Shown: positions 50,181 to 60,132 of the stretch, piece by piece
Numbering within the stretch: the first letter of the stretch is position 1
Layout: every line of letters begins with the position of its first letter
DNA from: Sulfuricurvum sp.
GTDB lineage: Bacteria > Campylobacterota > Campylobacteria > Campylobacterales > Sulfurimonadaceae
Direction of reading: 5' to 3'
Length of the DNA stretch: 64,000 nucleotides
Assembly (NCBI RefSeq): GCF_023229695.1
Contig: NZ_JALNYS010000018.1
Location: 5,431 to 69,430, forward strand
The notes under the pieces: model-generated
What the model was told of the DNA's origin: nothing
Databases searched by the model: none
The model's input: the letters and a program-made list of their open reading frames with translations, nothing else
Position numbers and translations under genes: made by a program

Positions 50181-53100
50181 TTACTCGTTAAACATAATCG
50201 TTTGGTCTTTGTAGATACCGGTACCGACCGGGATCGTACGACCGATGATGACGTTCTCTTTAAGATCGGTCAGGTCATCGATTTTCGCTGCAACGGCCGC
50301 TTCGGTCAAGACTTTGGTCGTGTCTTGGAACGATGCGGCTGAGATGATCGAATCGGCACTGACCGCAGCGCGGGTGATACCCACAAGATACGGTTCGGCA
50401 ATTGCCGGTTCTCCGCCGAGGCGAAGAATCTTTTCGTTCTCAACTTTGAACTGCGCTTTGGAGACGACATCACCTTCGATGAATTTTGTATCACCGGAGC
50501 GTAAAATTTTGATCTGACGCAACATCTGGGTAAAAATTACCTCGATGTGTTTATCCGCGATATTAACCCCTTGACGGCGATAAACCTGCTGCACTTCACT
50601 GACTAAGAAGTTGTATAATGCTTTAACACCCAAAATTCTCAAGATTTCATGTGAACTGACAATACCATCCGTCAAACGCTCACCGGAGTGTACAAACTCT
50701 CCGGTATGAACCAGGATGGAGAGATTTTTATCAACAAAATACTCTTTAACCATTCCGTTTTCAGAGGTGATCAAAATACGCTCTTTTCCGCGAAGCGGTT
50801 TACCGAAACTGACCACACCGTCGAGTTCTGCGATCAACGCGATCTCTTTAGGTTTACGTGCTTCGAAAAGCTCAGAAACCCGTGGAAGACCCCCGGTAAT
50901 GTCGCGCGATTTTTGAAGTGCTTTTGGCGTACGTGCCAAGATATCGGCCACTTTAACGTCGGCACGGTCTTGTGCGAAAATCGCTGTTTTCGGCTCAACC
51001 GCATAACGGATAATAGATCCGTCTGCTGCGGCAAGGACAATCGACGGCTTATATTCAGGGGCTACGTATTCGTTAATCATCAAACGGGTTTTTCCGGTCA
51101 GCTCATCAAACTGCTCAGATGCCGTAACACCCGGAATGATGTCTTCAAACGTGATAACACCGTCCGTTTCCGAAATAATCGGATTGGAATACGGGTCCCA
51201 CTCAGCGATAATAATCGATTCCTCTTTCAGAGGTTTCGCGATCAACGTATCCGCTTTGACCGCTTCATCATCATTCACTTCTATAATCGAACCGCGAGCA
51301 ATATAGTGACGAATCGCTTCACGTTCTTCGCTGTCGGCAACAACGGCAAACAGCCCTTTCACTTCAACGTTGTACCCTTTTGCAATCTCATGGTGACGCT
51401 CAAGGTAATCCCCTTTAAGAAGGTAGTATTTAACCGTCCCTTTCTCTTTGGCATAAATTTTCTGAGTAATCGGGGCACCGTCTTTGACCTGTATCTCAGA
51501 TGCATACGGAATACGGTTAGGGACGTTCCATCCGTCTTTGATCGTCTCAACGATCGACTCATCCTCTTTTACCATTGTACCGTTTTCATACGGAAGATAA
51601 AACTTCCCTTCGATTTTACCGCTGACACCGGCAAGTTCATTCGGTTTTGCAACTTCATTTTTACGTAACGTGTAACGGGCTGTTTTGCTTTCCCCTTTAA
51701 CACTGATGATAACTTCATCGTGAATGGTTTGAATCTCAATGGATCCCGAAAAAGGGGCCTTGATTTTCGGTTCAACCAGCAAGATAGCCGCATTACGTCG
51801 ATTCGCGACAATATGTTTCCCCTCTTTGGAGAGGTAGGTTTTCATGTTGTAATAACGGATAAAACCCTCTTTGGTTACGATAACCTGACGCTCTTCACGG
51901 GTACTTGACGCCGTTCCCCCAACGTGGAACGTACGAAGTGTCAACTGTGTCCCCGGTTCCCCGATCGACTGGGCAGCAACGATTCCGACCGCTTCCCCTT
52001 TTTTGACAATATCGCCGGTCCCAAGGTTTAGTCCGTAACATAATGCACAAACCCCTTTTTCCGATTTACAGGTCATCGGAGTACGAATTTGAGCCGTTTT
52101 AATCCCTGCTTCAACGATTTTAGCCGCTTTGATCTCATCAATCAAAGTCCCCTCGGAATAGAGGATCTCGTTGGTGATCGGGTCAATCGCATCTTCCGCC
52201 AACACGCGCCCGTAGATACGGTCTTCCAACGGTTCAATCAATTCATTACCGACTGAAATATCGGTCAATTCGATCCCCTCATGGGTACCGCAATCGTGCT
52301 CAATAATTTTCACGTTTTGTGCAACGTCGACCAGTTTACGGGTCAAATACCCCGCATTCGCTGTTTTAAGAGCGGTATCCGCGAGACCTTTACGGGCACC
52401 GTGGGTTGAAATAAAGTATTCAAGGACGTTTAGACCCTCTTTAAAGTTTGAAATAATCGGCGTTTCGATGATTGAACCGTCCGGTTTTGCCATCAAACCA
52501 CGCATACCGGCAAGCTGTCGGATCTGTGCCGCAGATCCCCGCGCCCCTGAGTCCGCCATCATAAAGATCGAGTTAAAACCGGATTTGTCATTTTGAATCA
52601 ACTCCATCATACCGCCGGCAACCGTATTGTTCGTATCGGTCCAGACGTCAATGATTTTATTATAGCGTTCCTGCTCGGTCAAAAGACCCGCTTCAAACTG
52701 TTTTTGGATCTCTTTAACACGGTTTTTCGACGCAATGATCAACGGAGCTTTCATTTCCGGAATAATGATATCTGCAATAGAGATCGACACCCCTGATTTG
52801 GTTGCGTATTTAAAACCGAGATTTTTCAAATCATCCAGAAAACTCGCCGTTACACTCAGACCACCGTGCTTATTGACATAATCAACAAGAATTGAGATAT
52901 TCTTCTTTTTCATAACAACGTTCCAAAGCTCTACCGGAACAAAATCCGGCAGAATCGATTTGAAAATCATACGACCCGCTGTTGTATGGATCATACGTCC
53001 ATCGACACGGGTACGAACTTTCGCATGAAGGTCAAGCGCATCATGTTCAAGAGCGATCATCACTTCATCCACGTTGCTGAAAAGTTTATTCGAACCCTTC

Positions 53101-54689
53101 ACATCATTTTTACCCAATGATAGGTAATAAAGACCCAAAACCATATCCTGTGACGGTGTCGCAATCGCTTTACCCGACGCAGGGAGCAAGATGTTCATTG
53201 AAGAGAGCATCAATACTTTACATTCGGCAATCGCTTCTGCACCCAGCGGAACGTGAACGGCCATTTGGTCACCGTCAAAGTCTGCATTGAACGCCGCACA
53301 GACGAGAGGGTGCAATTGGATCGCTTTACCGTCGATGAGTTTCGGGTGAAACGCCTGAATCGAAAGTTTATGCAACGTCGGTGCACGGTTGAGCATAATC
53401 GGATAACCCTCAACGATCTCAGCAAGACACTCCCAAACTTCGTTGGTTTTCTCTTCGATCATTTTTTTCGCCGCTTTCACGGTGGTTGCATACCCTTTAT
53501 CTTCGAGTTTTGCAATCAAATGGGGTTTGAAAAGTTCCAACGCCATCAATTTCGGCAATCCGCATTGATCCATACGAAGGCTTGGTCCGACAACGATAAC
53601 CGAACGTCCGGAGAAGTCAACCCGTTTACCGAGAAGATTCTGACGGAAGCGCCCCTGCTTCCCTTTGATGATCTCAGAGAGAGATTTCAACGGGCGCTTA
53701 TTCGCCCCTTTAACCGCATTCGCGCGTCGGCCGTTGTCAAACAGCGCGTCCACCGCTTCTTGAAGCATACGCTTTTCGTTACGGACAATGATCTCCGGCG
53801 CTTCAAGTTCGATAAGACGTTTCAAACGCTGGTTACGGTTGATTACACGGCGATAGAGGTCATTGACATCCGATACCGCGAATTTCCCGCCGTCAAGGCT
53901 GACCAACGGACGAAGTTCAGGTGGCAATACCGGAAGTGCCGTCAACATCATCCACGCAGGATTGTTCCCCGAGTTCAAAAACGATTCGATAACTTTAAGC
54001 CGTTTTACGATCATTTTACGTTTTGCTTCGGAATTGGTTTTGGCTACCTCTTCTTTAAGCGCAGAGAAAAGATCCACTAAATCCAGCTCATCCAAAAGAT
54101 CACGAATCGCTTGTCCACCCATCTCCGCTACAAAACCGGTATCCGAGTAACGTTGCATAAGGGTACGGCATTGCTCTTCATTCAATACATCGTATTTTAG
54201 TACCGGTGAAGTTTGTTCGCCGTCATAATACGACTCTCCGCCACGTTTAACAATGTACGCTTCGTAATACAATACGCGTTCAAGATCTTTCATCTTGACA
54301 CCGAGTAAAGTACCGATACGGCTTGGAAGTGAACTGACATACCAGATATGAGCAACCGGAGTCACCAAATCGATGTGCCCCATACGGACACGGCGTACTT
54401 TGGATGTCGTTACTTCTACGCCGCATTTTTCACACACAACGCCTTTATAGCGCATTTTTTTGTATTTTCCGCACAGACATTCGTAATCACGAACCGGTCC
54501 GAAAATTTTGGCACAAAACAATCCATCCCGTTCCGGTTTAAGGGTACGGTAGTTGATCGTTTCAGGTTTCTTAACCTCACCATGGCTCCAAGAGAGAATT
54601 TTCTCTGGAGACGCAAGGCGAAACTGAAGCTGCTTAATGTCTTTTGGACGATTCTCTTCTGTTATGGTAACCGGTACTAATTTACTCAT
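50181..54689 (-). CDS. rpoC: RNA polymerase beta' subunit
   Basis: Beta', about 1502 residues. The N-terminal zinc site is CLCGKYKKMRYKGVVCEKC; the catalytic loop NADFDGDQM holds the active-site Mg; the bridge-helix region contains RGSAAQIRQLAGMRG; a second zinc cluster (CKSEKGVCALCYG) follows. It is longer than the E. coli protein. The start at 54689 or 54695 overlaps the rpoB end by 8 or 14 bp; GAGG is better placed for 54689. Not fused to rpoB, unlike in Helicobacter and Wolinella. Confidence 0.97.
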   Translation of the reverse strand: MSKLVPVTITEENRPKDIKQLQFRLASPEKILSWSHGEVKKPETINYRTLKPERDGLFCAKIFGPVRDYECLCGKYKKMRYKGVVCEKCGVEVTTSKVRRVRMGHIDLVTPVAHIWYVSSLPSRIGTLLGVKMKDLERVLYYEAYIVKRGGESYYDGEQTSPVLKYDVLNEEQCRTLMQRYSDTGFVAEMGGQAIRDLLDELDLVDLFSALKEEVAKTNSEAKRKMIVKRLKVIESFLNSGNNPAWMMLTALPVLPPELRPLVSLDGGKFAVSDVNDLYRRVINRNQRLKRLIELEAPEIIVRNEKRMLQEAVDALFDNGRRANAVKGANKRPLKSLSEIIKGKQGRFRQNLLGKRVDFSGRSVIVVGPSLRMDQCGLPKLMALELFKPHLIAKLEDKGYATTVKAAKKMIEEKTNEVWECLAEIVEGYPIMLNRAPTLHKLSIQAFHPKLIDGKAIQLHPLVCAAFNADFDGDQMAVHVPLGAEAIAECKVLMLSSMNILLPASGKAIATPSQDMVLGLYYLSLGKNDVKGSNKLFSNVDEVMIALEHDALDLHAKVRTRVDGRMIHTTAGRMIFKSILPDFVPVELWNVVMKKKNISILVDYVNKHGGLSVTASFLDDLKNLGFKYATKSGVSISIADIIIPEMKAPLIIASKNRVKEIQKQFEAGLLTEQERYNKIIDVWTDTNNTVAGGMMELIQNDKSGFNSIFMMADSGARGSAAQIRQLAGMRGLMAKPDGSIIETPIISNFKEGLNVLEYFISTHGARKGLADTALKTANAGYLTRKLVDVAQNVKIIEHDCGTHEGIELTDISVGNELIEPLEDRIYGRVLAEDAIDPITNEILYSEGTLIDEIKAAKIVEAGIKTAQIRTPMTCKSEKGVCALCYGLNLGTGDIVKKGEAVGIVAAQSIGEPGTQLTLRTFHVGGTASSTREERQVIVTKEGFIRYYNMKTYLSKEGKHIVANRRNAAILLVEPKIKAPFSGSIEIQTIHDEVIISVKGESKTARYTLRKNEVAKPNELAGVSGKIEGKFYLPYENGTMVKEDESIVETIKDGWNVPNRIPYASEIQVKDGAPITQKIYAKEKGTVKYYLLKGDYLERHHEIAKGYNVEVKGLFAVVADSEEREAIRHYIARGSIIEVNDDEAVKADTLIAKPLKEESIIIAEWDPYSNPIISETDGVITFEDIIPGVTASEQFDELTGKTRLMINEYVAPEYKPSIVLAAADGSIIRYAVEPKTAIFAQDRADVKVADILARTPKALQKSRDITGGLPRVSELFEARKPKEIALIAELDGVVSFGKPLRGKERILITSENGMVKEYFVDKNLSILVHTGEFVHSGERLTDGIVSSHEILRILGVKALYNFLVSEVQQVYRRQGVNIADKHIEVIFTQMLRQIKILRSGDTKFIEGDVVSKAQFKVENEKILRLGGEPAIAEPYLVGITRAAVSADSIISAASFQDTTKVLTEAAVAAKIDDLTDLKENVIIGRTIPVGTGIYKDQTIMFNE

Positions 54690-57600
54690 TGTCATCTACC
54701 TCGTCAAAAATGTCAATATCGAGCGCCAATGATTGAAGCTCTTTCGTTAATACGAACAGGGTTTCAGGGATACCTGATGCCGGAACGCTCTCACCTTTTG
54801 TAAGTGCTTTATAGGCACGGACACGTCCGTCTACATCATCCGATTTAATGGTCAACATCTCTTTAAGAACGGCGGAAGCACCGTACGCTTCAAGCGCCCA
54901 AACCTCCATCTCTCCGAAACGTTGTCCGCCGAAGAGGGCTTTACCGCCGACCGGCTGCTGGGTAACCAGAGAGTAAGGCCCGGTTGAACGGGCGTGTACT
55001 TTCTCATCAACCAAGTGGTGAAGTTTCAACATATACATATAACCGACATTGACACGCTCTTTGAGCTTATCTCCGGTTTTACCGTCGTACAGCTCCATTT
55101 TCCCGTCGTTGTCGAGTTTTGCCAGTTCAAACAATTTGGCAAACTCTTCTGAATTTACCCCTTCGAAGATCGGAGTCGCAAATTTAACCCCTTTGGACCA
55201 ATCCTGTGCATATCCAAGAAGTGTCGCATCATCCATAGCTCCGATAGCATTTGCAGCATCCATGAGCCCCGCTACGTCAGCAAATGAAATCATTTTAGCG
55301 CGCAATTCACTAATAAACTCTTTTTGTTTTGCTTCAAAGATATCCTGAATTTGGTATCCAAGCTCTTTTCCGACCATACCGAGGTGCATCTCAAGAATTT
55401 GCCCGATGTTCATACGAGACGGAACCCCAAGCGGGTTCAAACATACGTCAACCGAACGGCCGTTTGCCATATACGGCATGTCAACTTGAGGAACGATCGT
55501 AGAGACGATACCTTTGTTCCCGTGCCGACCCGCCATTTTATCCCCGACTTTAAGTTTACGCTTGGTTGCAATGTATACTTTGACGTATTTAACTACGCCG
55601 TTAGGAAGAATGTCGTCTTTTTCCAAAATTGAAAGCTTCTCTTCGTGTTCGTCACGAAACTTCTTCTTCTCTTTCTGAAAATGGTTTTTGGTTTGGTTGT
55701 ATTTTTCTTGAACATCATCCGCAAACGATTTGACGATATTATTCATGGCAAAACGGTTAACCTCTTTTAGATCATCCGCTTTGACGTTTTCGCCTGCTTT
55801 ATATTCATTTGCGTTAATGCTGACATCGCTAACAAGAGGCTGCTTCGTCAGAAGTGAAACGATTCGTAACATCTCTTCTTTATCGATCATCAATAAACGG
55901 TCATAATGTTCACGTTCCAACTCATCACGTTCGTGCTTTTCAATCTCAAGAGTTCGCGGATCTTTGTCGTAACCTTTTTTCGTGAACACTTTGATATCAA
56001 CAACTACCCCTTCCATACTTGGAGTACAGTAGAGCGATTTGTTGACTACGTGACCCGCTTTTTCTCCGAAAATAGCGCGGAGTAAACGCTCTTCCGGAGT
56101 CGGTTTTACTTCACCTTTCGGCGAAACTTTACCGACAAGGATCATTCCCCCTTTGACATAGGTACCGATTTTAACAATACCGCTCTCATCAAGATGGGCA
56201 AGTTCGTCATCACGAACATTCGGAATGTCTCGGGTGATCTCTTCGACTCCGTGCTTCAATTCACGTGCTTCCGCCTCTTTTTCATAAATATGAACCGAGG
56301 TAAAAGCATCCTCGCGGATCATCCGCTCCGACATTACAATCGCATCCTCAAAGTTGTAGCCGTTCCACGGCATAAACGCGACAAGGGCATTGATTCCAAG
56401 AGCCAATTCTCCTTGATCCATATTCGGACCGTCCGCAATAATTTGCCCTTTGGTAACCGCTTGCCCTTGTTTAACGATCGGCTTTTGCAAAAAAGTCGTA
56501 TTTTGATTCGTACGCAAATTCTTTTGTAAAGGGTAAAAATCGATAAATGCACCCTCTTCGTCTTCGCCCATAATATAGATATGTTTCGAATCTACCTTCT
56601 CAACAATACCGCTGCGTTCAACTTTCACACATTCCCATGAATCACGTGCCACTAATTTCTCTACCCCCGTACCGACCATAGGTGCCTCAGGGCGCAGAAG
56701 TGGAACCGCTTGACGCTGCATATTCGAACCCATCAATGCACGGTTCGCATCGTCGTGTTCAAGAAACGGAATCAAACTTGCCGCGACACCGACAACCATG
56801 TGAGGCGTCAAATCACGCAGCTCACACGCTTTCGGCGAAACGAGAGGATATTCACCGTCTTGGCGAGTTTCTACCAAATCATCAAGAAAATTTCCATTCT
56901 CATCCAAGCGTGAAGAGGCAGCAGCAATCACTTTACCCTCTTCTTGCGTTGCTGTTAAGTAAACAACTTCGCTTGTCACCACACCGTCTTTGACAACGTT
57001 ATACGGAGCTTCAATAAATCCGTGTTCGTTAACCTTCGAATAGGTCGCCAAAGTATTGATCAAACCGATGTTCTGACCCTCCGGAGTCTCAATCGGACAA
57101 ATACGGCCGTAATGGGTCGGGTGAACGTCACGTACTTCAAATCCGGCACGCTCTTTAACCAGTCCCCCTTCTCCAAGCGCAGAAAGACGACGTTTATGGG
57201 TCACTTCTGAAAGAGGATTCGTTTGGTCCATAAACTGAGACAGTTGCCCGCCGCTGAAAAATTCCATAACGGTCGAGGTGATCATTTTTGAGTTGATCAA
57301 ATCGTGCGGCATCAATTCCGTTGTCGGTCCGCTCATCGTTGAGAGTTTATCTTTGATCGCTTTTTGCATCTTGACAAGGCCGTTGTGCAACTCGTTCCCA
57401 AGCAATTCGCCGATCGAGCGGATACGTCGGTTACCCAGGTGGTCACGGTCATCGATGTGCCCTTGTCCGTTTTTAACTTTGATAACGTATTTGACGGTAT
57501 TGATAATATCTTCGTTGGTCAAAACCGTTACATACTCAGGGACGTTTAAACCGAGTTTGTGGTTCATCTTCATACGACCGACACGGGTCAAATCGTAGCG

Positions 57601-58827
57601 TTCCGGATCAAAGAAAAGTTGATTAACAAATACTTTAGCCGCATCTTTGGTAACCGGTTCACCGGGACGCATAACTTTATAAATACGAACAGCGGCAAGA
57701 TCATTTTCATCTTCAATCCCTTCCGTTTGTTTCAGAAGTTTGAGAGAATCCGCATCAGCAATAAATGCGTTGATAATTGCGCTATCGTGCCCTTCAGCCA
57801 AGTCATTGGCGATAATGAATTCGTTAACGCCAGCTTCGAGCATTTTTTTAAGTTTAGTTTCATCAATCTGCGTCATCGTGTCAAACATCACTTCACCCGT
57901 TGAGCTGTCAATGATCGGTTCAGCCAAATGCCGCTCAATCAATGTCTCAATAGGGTATTGGATTGCTTTAACACCGTCATGTAAAAGTTTTTCAGCTTTT
58001 TTTGCAGAAAGACGTTTTCCGGCAGCGACAAGCAATTTCCCGTCTGCATCAATAAGATCGTAACCTAAACGTCCAGCAAAATGTTCCGGATCAAAATCCA
58101 TCAGATAACGATTTTCATCAACACGGATTTTTTGAAGCGGATAAAACATTTTTAATACGTCTTGCTTACTATACCCCAGTGCCCGGAACATAATGGTTAC
58201 CGGCACTTTACGGCGTTTGTTGATACGCATGTAAAGGATATCTTTCGGGTCATATTCGAAATAGAGCCATGAGCCGCGGTCAGGGATGATTTGTCCTGTA
58301 AAAATCATTTTACTTCCGGCGGTACTTGACTCTTCTTCTTTAAAAATTACCCCCGGACTTCGATGAAGCTGATTGACGACGACACGTTCGACACCATTGA
58401 TAATAAAAGAGGTACGATCGGTCATTAAAGGGATGTCACGAATAAAAATCGTTTGCTCTTTAATATCTTTTACACCGGTTTTTTCTTTGGTGTTTTCGTC
58501 ACGGTCCCAAATCATAAGACGTGTTTTCATACGTAAAGAGACGGAATAGGTCAATCCACGTTCCATACACTCGCGCACGGTGTATTTTGGGCGTCCAACT
58601 TCAGAACCGAGATATTCAAGCGAAAGACGGTTTTGAGAATCATGAATCGGGAAAACCGATTGGAAAACGCGTTCAATACCGCTTTTTGAGCGATCTTTTT
58701 GTTCCAACATCAAAAATGATTCGTATGAACTTTGTTGAAGTTGTAACAAGTTCGGAACTTCAATTTGTTGGGGGGTTTTCGCGAAATCAACGCGTAAGCG
58801 GTTTCCGGAGTGAAGAGTGTTTAACAT
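54682..58827 (-). CDS. rpoB: RNA polymerase beta subunit
   Basis: Beta, 1381 residues. The rifampicin region reads FFSGGQLSQFMDQTNPLSEVTHKRRLSALG, quoted here only by its ends FFSGGQLSQF and HKRRLSALG, with the usual wild-type residues at the resistance positions. MPWNGYNFEDAIVMSER and KVGDKMAGRHGNKG are core motifs. It follows rplL after 171 bp that contain two hairpins, and runs into rpoC with a short overlap in another frame. Confidence 0.97.
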   Translation of the reverse strand: MLNTLHSGNRLRVDFAKTPQQIEVPNLLQLQQSSYESFLMLEQKDRSKSGIERVFQSVFPIHDSQNRLSLEYLGSEVGRPKYTVRECMERGLTYSVSLRMKTRLMIWDRDENTKEKTGVKDIKEQTIFIRDIPLMTDRTSFIINGVERVVVNQLHRSPGVIFKEEESSTAGSKMIFTGQIIPDRGSWLYFEYDPKDILYMRINKRRKVPVTIMFRALGYSKQDVLKMFYPLQKIRVDENRYLMDFDPEHFAGRLGYDLIDADGKLLVAAGKRLSAKKAEKLLHDGVKAIQYPIETLIERHLAEPIIDSSTGEVMFDTMTQIDETKLKKMLEAGVNEFIIANDLAEGHDSAIINAFIADADSLKLLKQTEGIEDENDLAAVRIYKVMRPGEPVTKDAAKVFVNQLFFDPERYDLTRVGRMKMNHKLGLNVPEYVTVLTNEDIINTVKYVIKVKNGQGHIDDRDHLGNRRIRSIGELLGNELHNGLVKMQKAIKDKLSTMSGPTTELMPHDLINSKMITSTVMEFFSGGQLSQFMDQTNPLSEVTHKRRLSALGEGGLVKERAGFEVRDVHPTHYGRICPIETPEGQNIGLINTLATYSKVNEHGFIEAPYNVVKDGVVTSEVVYLTATQEEGKVIAAASSRLDENGNFLDDLVETRQDGEYPLVSPKACELRDLTPHMVVGVAASLIPFLEHDDANRALMGSNMQRQAVPLLRPEAPMVGTGVEKLVARDSWECVKVERSGIVEKVDSKHIYIMGEDEEGAFIDFYPLQKNLRTNQNTTFLQKPIVKQGQAVTKGQIIADGPNMDQGELALGINALVAFMPWNGYNFEDAIVMSERMIREDAFTSVHIYEKEAEARELKHGVEEITRDIPNVRDDELAHLDESGIVKIGTYVKGGMILVGKVSPKGEVKPTPEERLLRAIFGEKAGHVVNKSLYCTPSMEGVVVDIKVFTKKGYDKDPRTLEIEKHERDELEREHYDRLLMIDKEEMLRIVSLLTKQPLVSDVSINANEYKAGENVKADDLKEVNRFAMNNIVKSFADDVQEKYNQTKNHFQKEKKKFRDEHEEKLSILEKDDILPNGVVKYVKVYIATKRKLKVGDKMAGRHGNKGIVSTIVPQVDMPYMANGRSVDVCLNPLGVPSRMNIGQILEMHLGMVGKELGYQIQDIFEAKQKEFISELRAKMISFADVAGLMDAANAIGAMDDATLLGYAQDWSKGVKFATPIFEGVNSEEFAKLFELAKLDNDGKMELYDGKTGDKLKERVNVGYMYMLKLHHLVDEKVHARSTGPYSLVTQQPVGGKALFGGQRFGEMEVWALEAYGASAVLKEMLTIKSDDVDGRVRAYKALTKGESVPASGIPETLFVLTKELQSLALDIDIFDEVDDNE

Positions 58828-58916
58828 AGGCTACCTCAATCGAAATATGTAATCCCAAGCGGGATAATAAGTGCAAAGTCTGGGGGATGAGCGTCCTCAA
58901 CCCTATAACGACGTAT

Positions 58917-58984
58917 GGGCACTTTAGCAAGATGATAAAATCAACTCGCTAAAGTGCCCTGTGAGAGGTGGGGCACAAAGCCCC
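58917..58984 (-). promoter_or_regulatory. Hairpins in the rplL-rpoB spacer
   Basis: A perfect 12-bp stem, GGGCACTTTAGC (58917-58928) / GCTAAAGTGCCC (58948-58959), and a shorter GGGGC/GCCCC hairpin (58970-58984) close to the rplL stop. In E. coli the same spacer holds an attenuator and an RNase III cutting site that set the ribosomal protein to polymerase ratio; a like role is inferred. Confidence 0.55.
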
Positions 58985-58998
58985 GAATCATAAAATGA

Positions 58999-59367
58999 TT
59001 ATTTGATTTCGACAGCTGCGCCGGCTTCTTCAAGCTCTTTCTTAGCTGCTTCGGCGACGTCTTTAGCAACGCCTTCTTTGATAGTAGTTGGTGCACCTTC
59101 AACAGCATCTTTTGCCTCTTTAAGACCAAGACCGGTAAGAGCACGTACAACTTTAATAACGTTGATTTTTTTCTCTCCGCCATCTTTCAAGATTACGTCG
59201 AATTCAGTTTGCTCTTCAACTTCAACAGCAGCTACGGCACCGCCTGCTACAGCTACCGGTTGAGCAGATACTCCAAATTTTTCTTCGAATTCTTTTACAA
59301 GCTCAGAAAGCTCAAGTACTGAAAGGTTTGAGATAAACTCAAGAACATCTTCTTTTGTTACAGCCAT
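58999..59367 (-). CDS. rplL: 50S ribosomal protein L7/L12
   Basis: L12, 122 residues, forms the flexible stalk that recruits translation GTPases. N-terminal dimer domain, Ala/Val-rich hinge (PVAVAGGAVAAVEVEEQ) and C-terminal domain (EKKINVIKVVRALTGLGLKE). It follows rplJ with a spacer of about 140 bp that holds a dispersed repeat. Confidence 0.97.
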   Translation of the reverse strand: MAVTKEDVLEFISNLSVLELSELVKEFEEKFGVSAQPVAVAGGAVAAVEVEEQTEFDVILKDGGEKKINVIKVVRALTGLGLKEAKDAVEGAPTTIKEGVAKDVAEAAKKELEEAGAAVEIK

Positions 59368-59403
59368 TGTATTCTCCTATGGAATTTTTTATTTTATTTT
59401 TGT

Positions 59404-59465
59404 ACGCTATCGGAACAAGTCCCGATTAGCTACGTTAACACTGGGTTCTCCTCGGCGGAGTGCCC
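59404..59465 (-). repeat. Dispersed palindromic repeat between rplJ and rplL
   Basis: ATCGG/CCGAT stem, then AGCTACGTTAACACTGGGTT, shared with the copy at 25219-25268, then CTCCTCGGCGGAG. It lies inside the rplJ-rplL transcript. Confidence 0.6.
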
Positions 59466-59508
59466 AATTTATGCCGACATTGCTATCAGCGGTTTTTCAA
59501 AGCAGCAA

Positions 59509-59994
59509 TTACGCTGCTTCTTCTTCTTTTTTACGCTTAAGCGCATCGAGGCCGATTGTGAAATTGCGAACAGGTCCCATCCATACGGATGCCAACATAC
59601 CAAGCAATTCTTCACGACCTGGAAGGGTTGCAAATGTGCGAACTTTATTCTCATCAGCCGCTTCGCCGTCAATGTACGCAGTGCGAATAACAAATTTGTC
59701 ATTTGCTTTTGCGAATTCAACAGCCGTTTTAGAAGCAGCAATCGCATCATTTCCCCATACAAAAATATTAGTATCAACAATGTCGATACCCTTCATTTCC
59801 GCATTACTCAACGCAATAGTAGCCAATGTGTTTTTTACTACCTGAACTTTGGTATCTTTACCTCGTGCGATTTTACGCAACGCTTCAAGCTCAGACACTT
59901 TTAATCCACGGTAATCACACATAACTACACATTTAGCCGATTTAAACTCTTCAGTAAGTGTATTTACGATTTCAGATTTTTGTGTTTTATTCAT
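59509..59994 (-). CDS. rplJ: 50S ribosomal protein L10
   Basis: L10, 161 residues, the base of the L12 stalk (CVVMCDYRGLKVSELEALR near the start, and a C-terminal helix for L12 dimers). The ATG follows AAAGGAG. In many bacteria an L10-L12 complex represses translation of its own mRNA by binding the leader; a structured leader of about 140 nt precedes this gene. Confidence 0.96.
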   Translation of the reverse strand: MNKTQKSEIVNTLTEEFKSAKCVVMCDYRGLKVSELEALRKIARGKDTKVQVVKNTLATIALSNAEMKGIDIVDTNIFVWGNDAIAASKTAVEFAKANDKFVIRTAYIDGEAADENKVRTFATLPGREELLGMLASVWMGPVRNFTIGLDALKRKKEEEAA

Positions 59995-60132
59995 TTATTC
60001 TCCTTTCCAGACATAACCTCAAGCGGGGCGGAAAAATCCGATTAAGGCTCAGCCCCCAACTGTCTTCAGTCCATAAGATAAAGTATACTTTCAATGACTG
60101 AGGAAATTTTCTCCTCCACCTTGGTATAAGAT
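59995..60132 (-). promoter_or_regulatory. Candidate L10 autoregulatory leader
   Basis: The 138-nt spacer between rplA and rplJ can form several stems, including GAGGA/TCCTC near its 5' end, and contains ACTGAAGACAG and a GGGGGCTGAGCC stretch. Position and length fit the L10 leader found in most bacteria; the fold was not computed. Confidence 0.35.

Noticed and set aside
50688..51668. Open frame of 326 codons antisense to rpoC, and similar long antisense frames over alaS (26136-27146) and receptor A (1263-1937)
   Set aside because: They mirror the codon structure of strongly conserved genes on the other strand, have no ribosome sites and encode no recognisable family.
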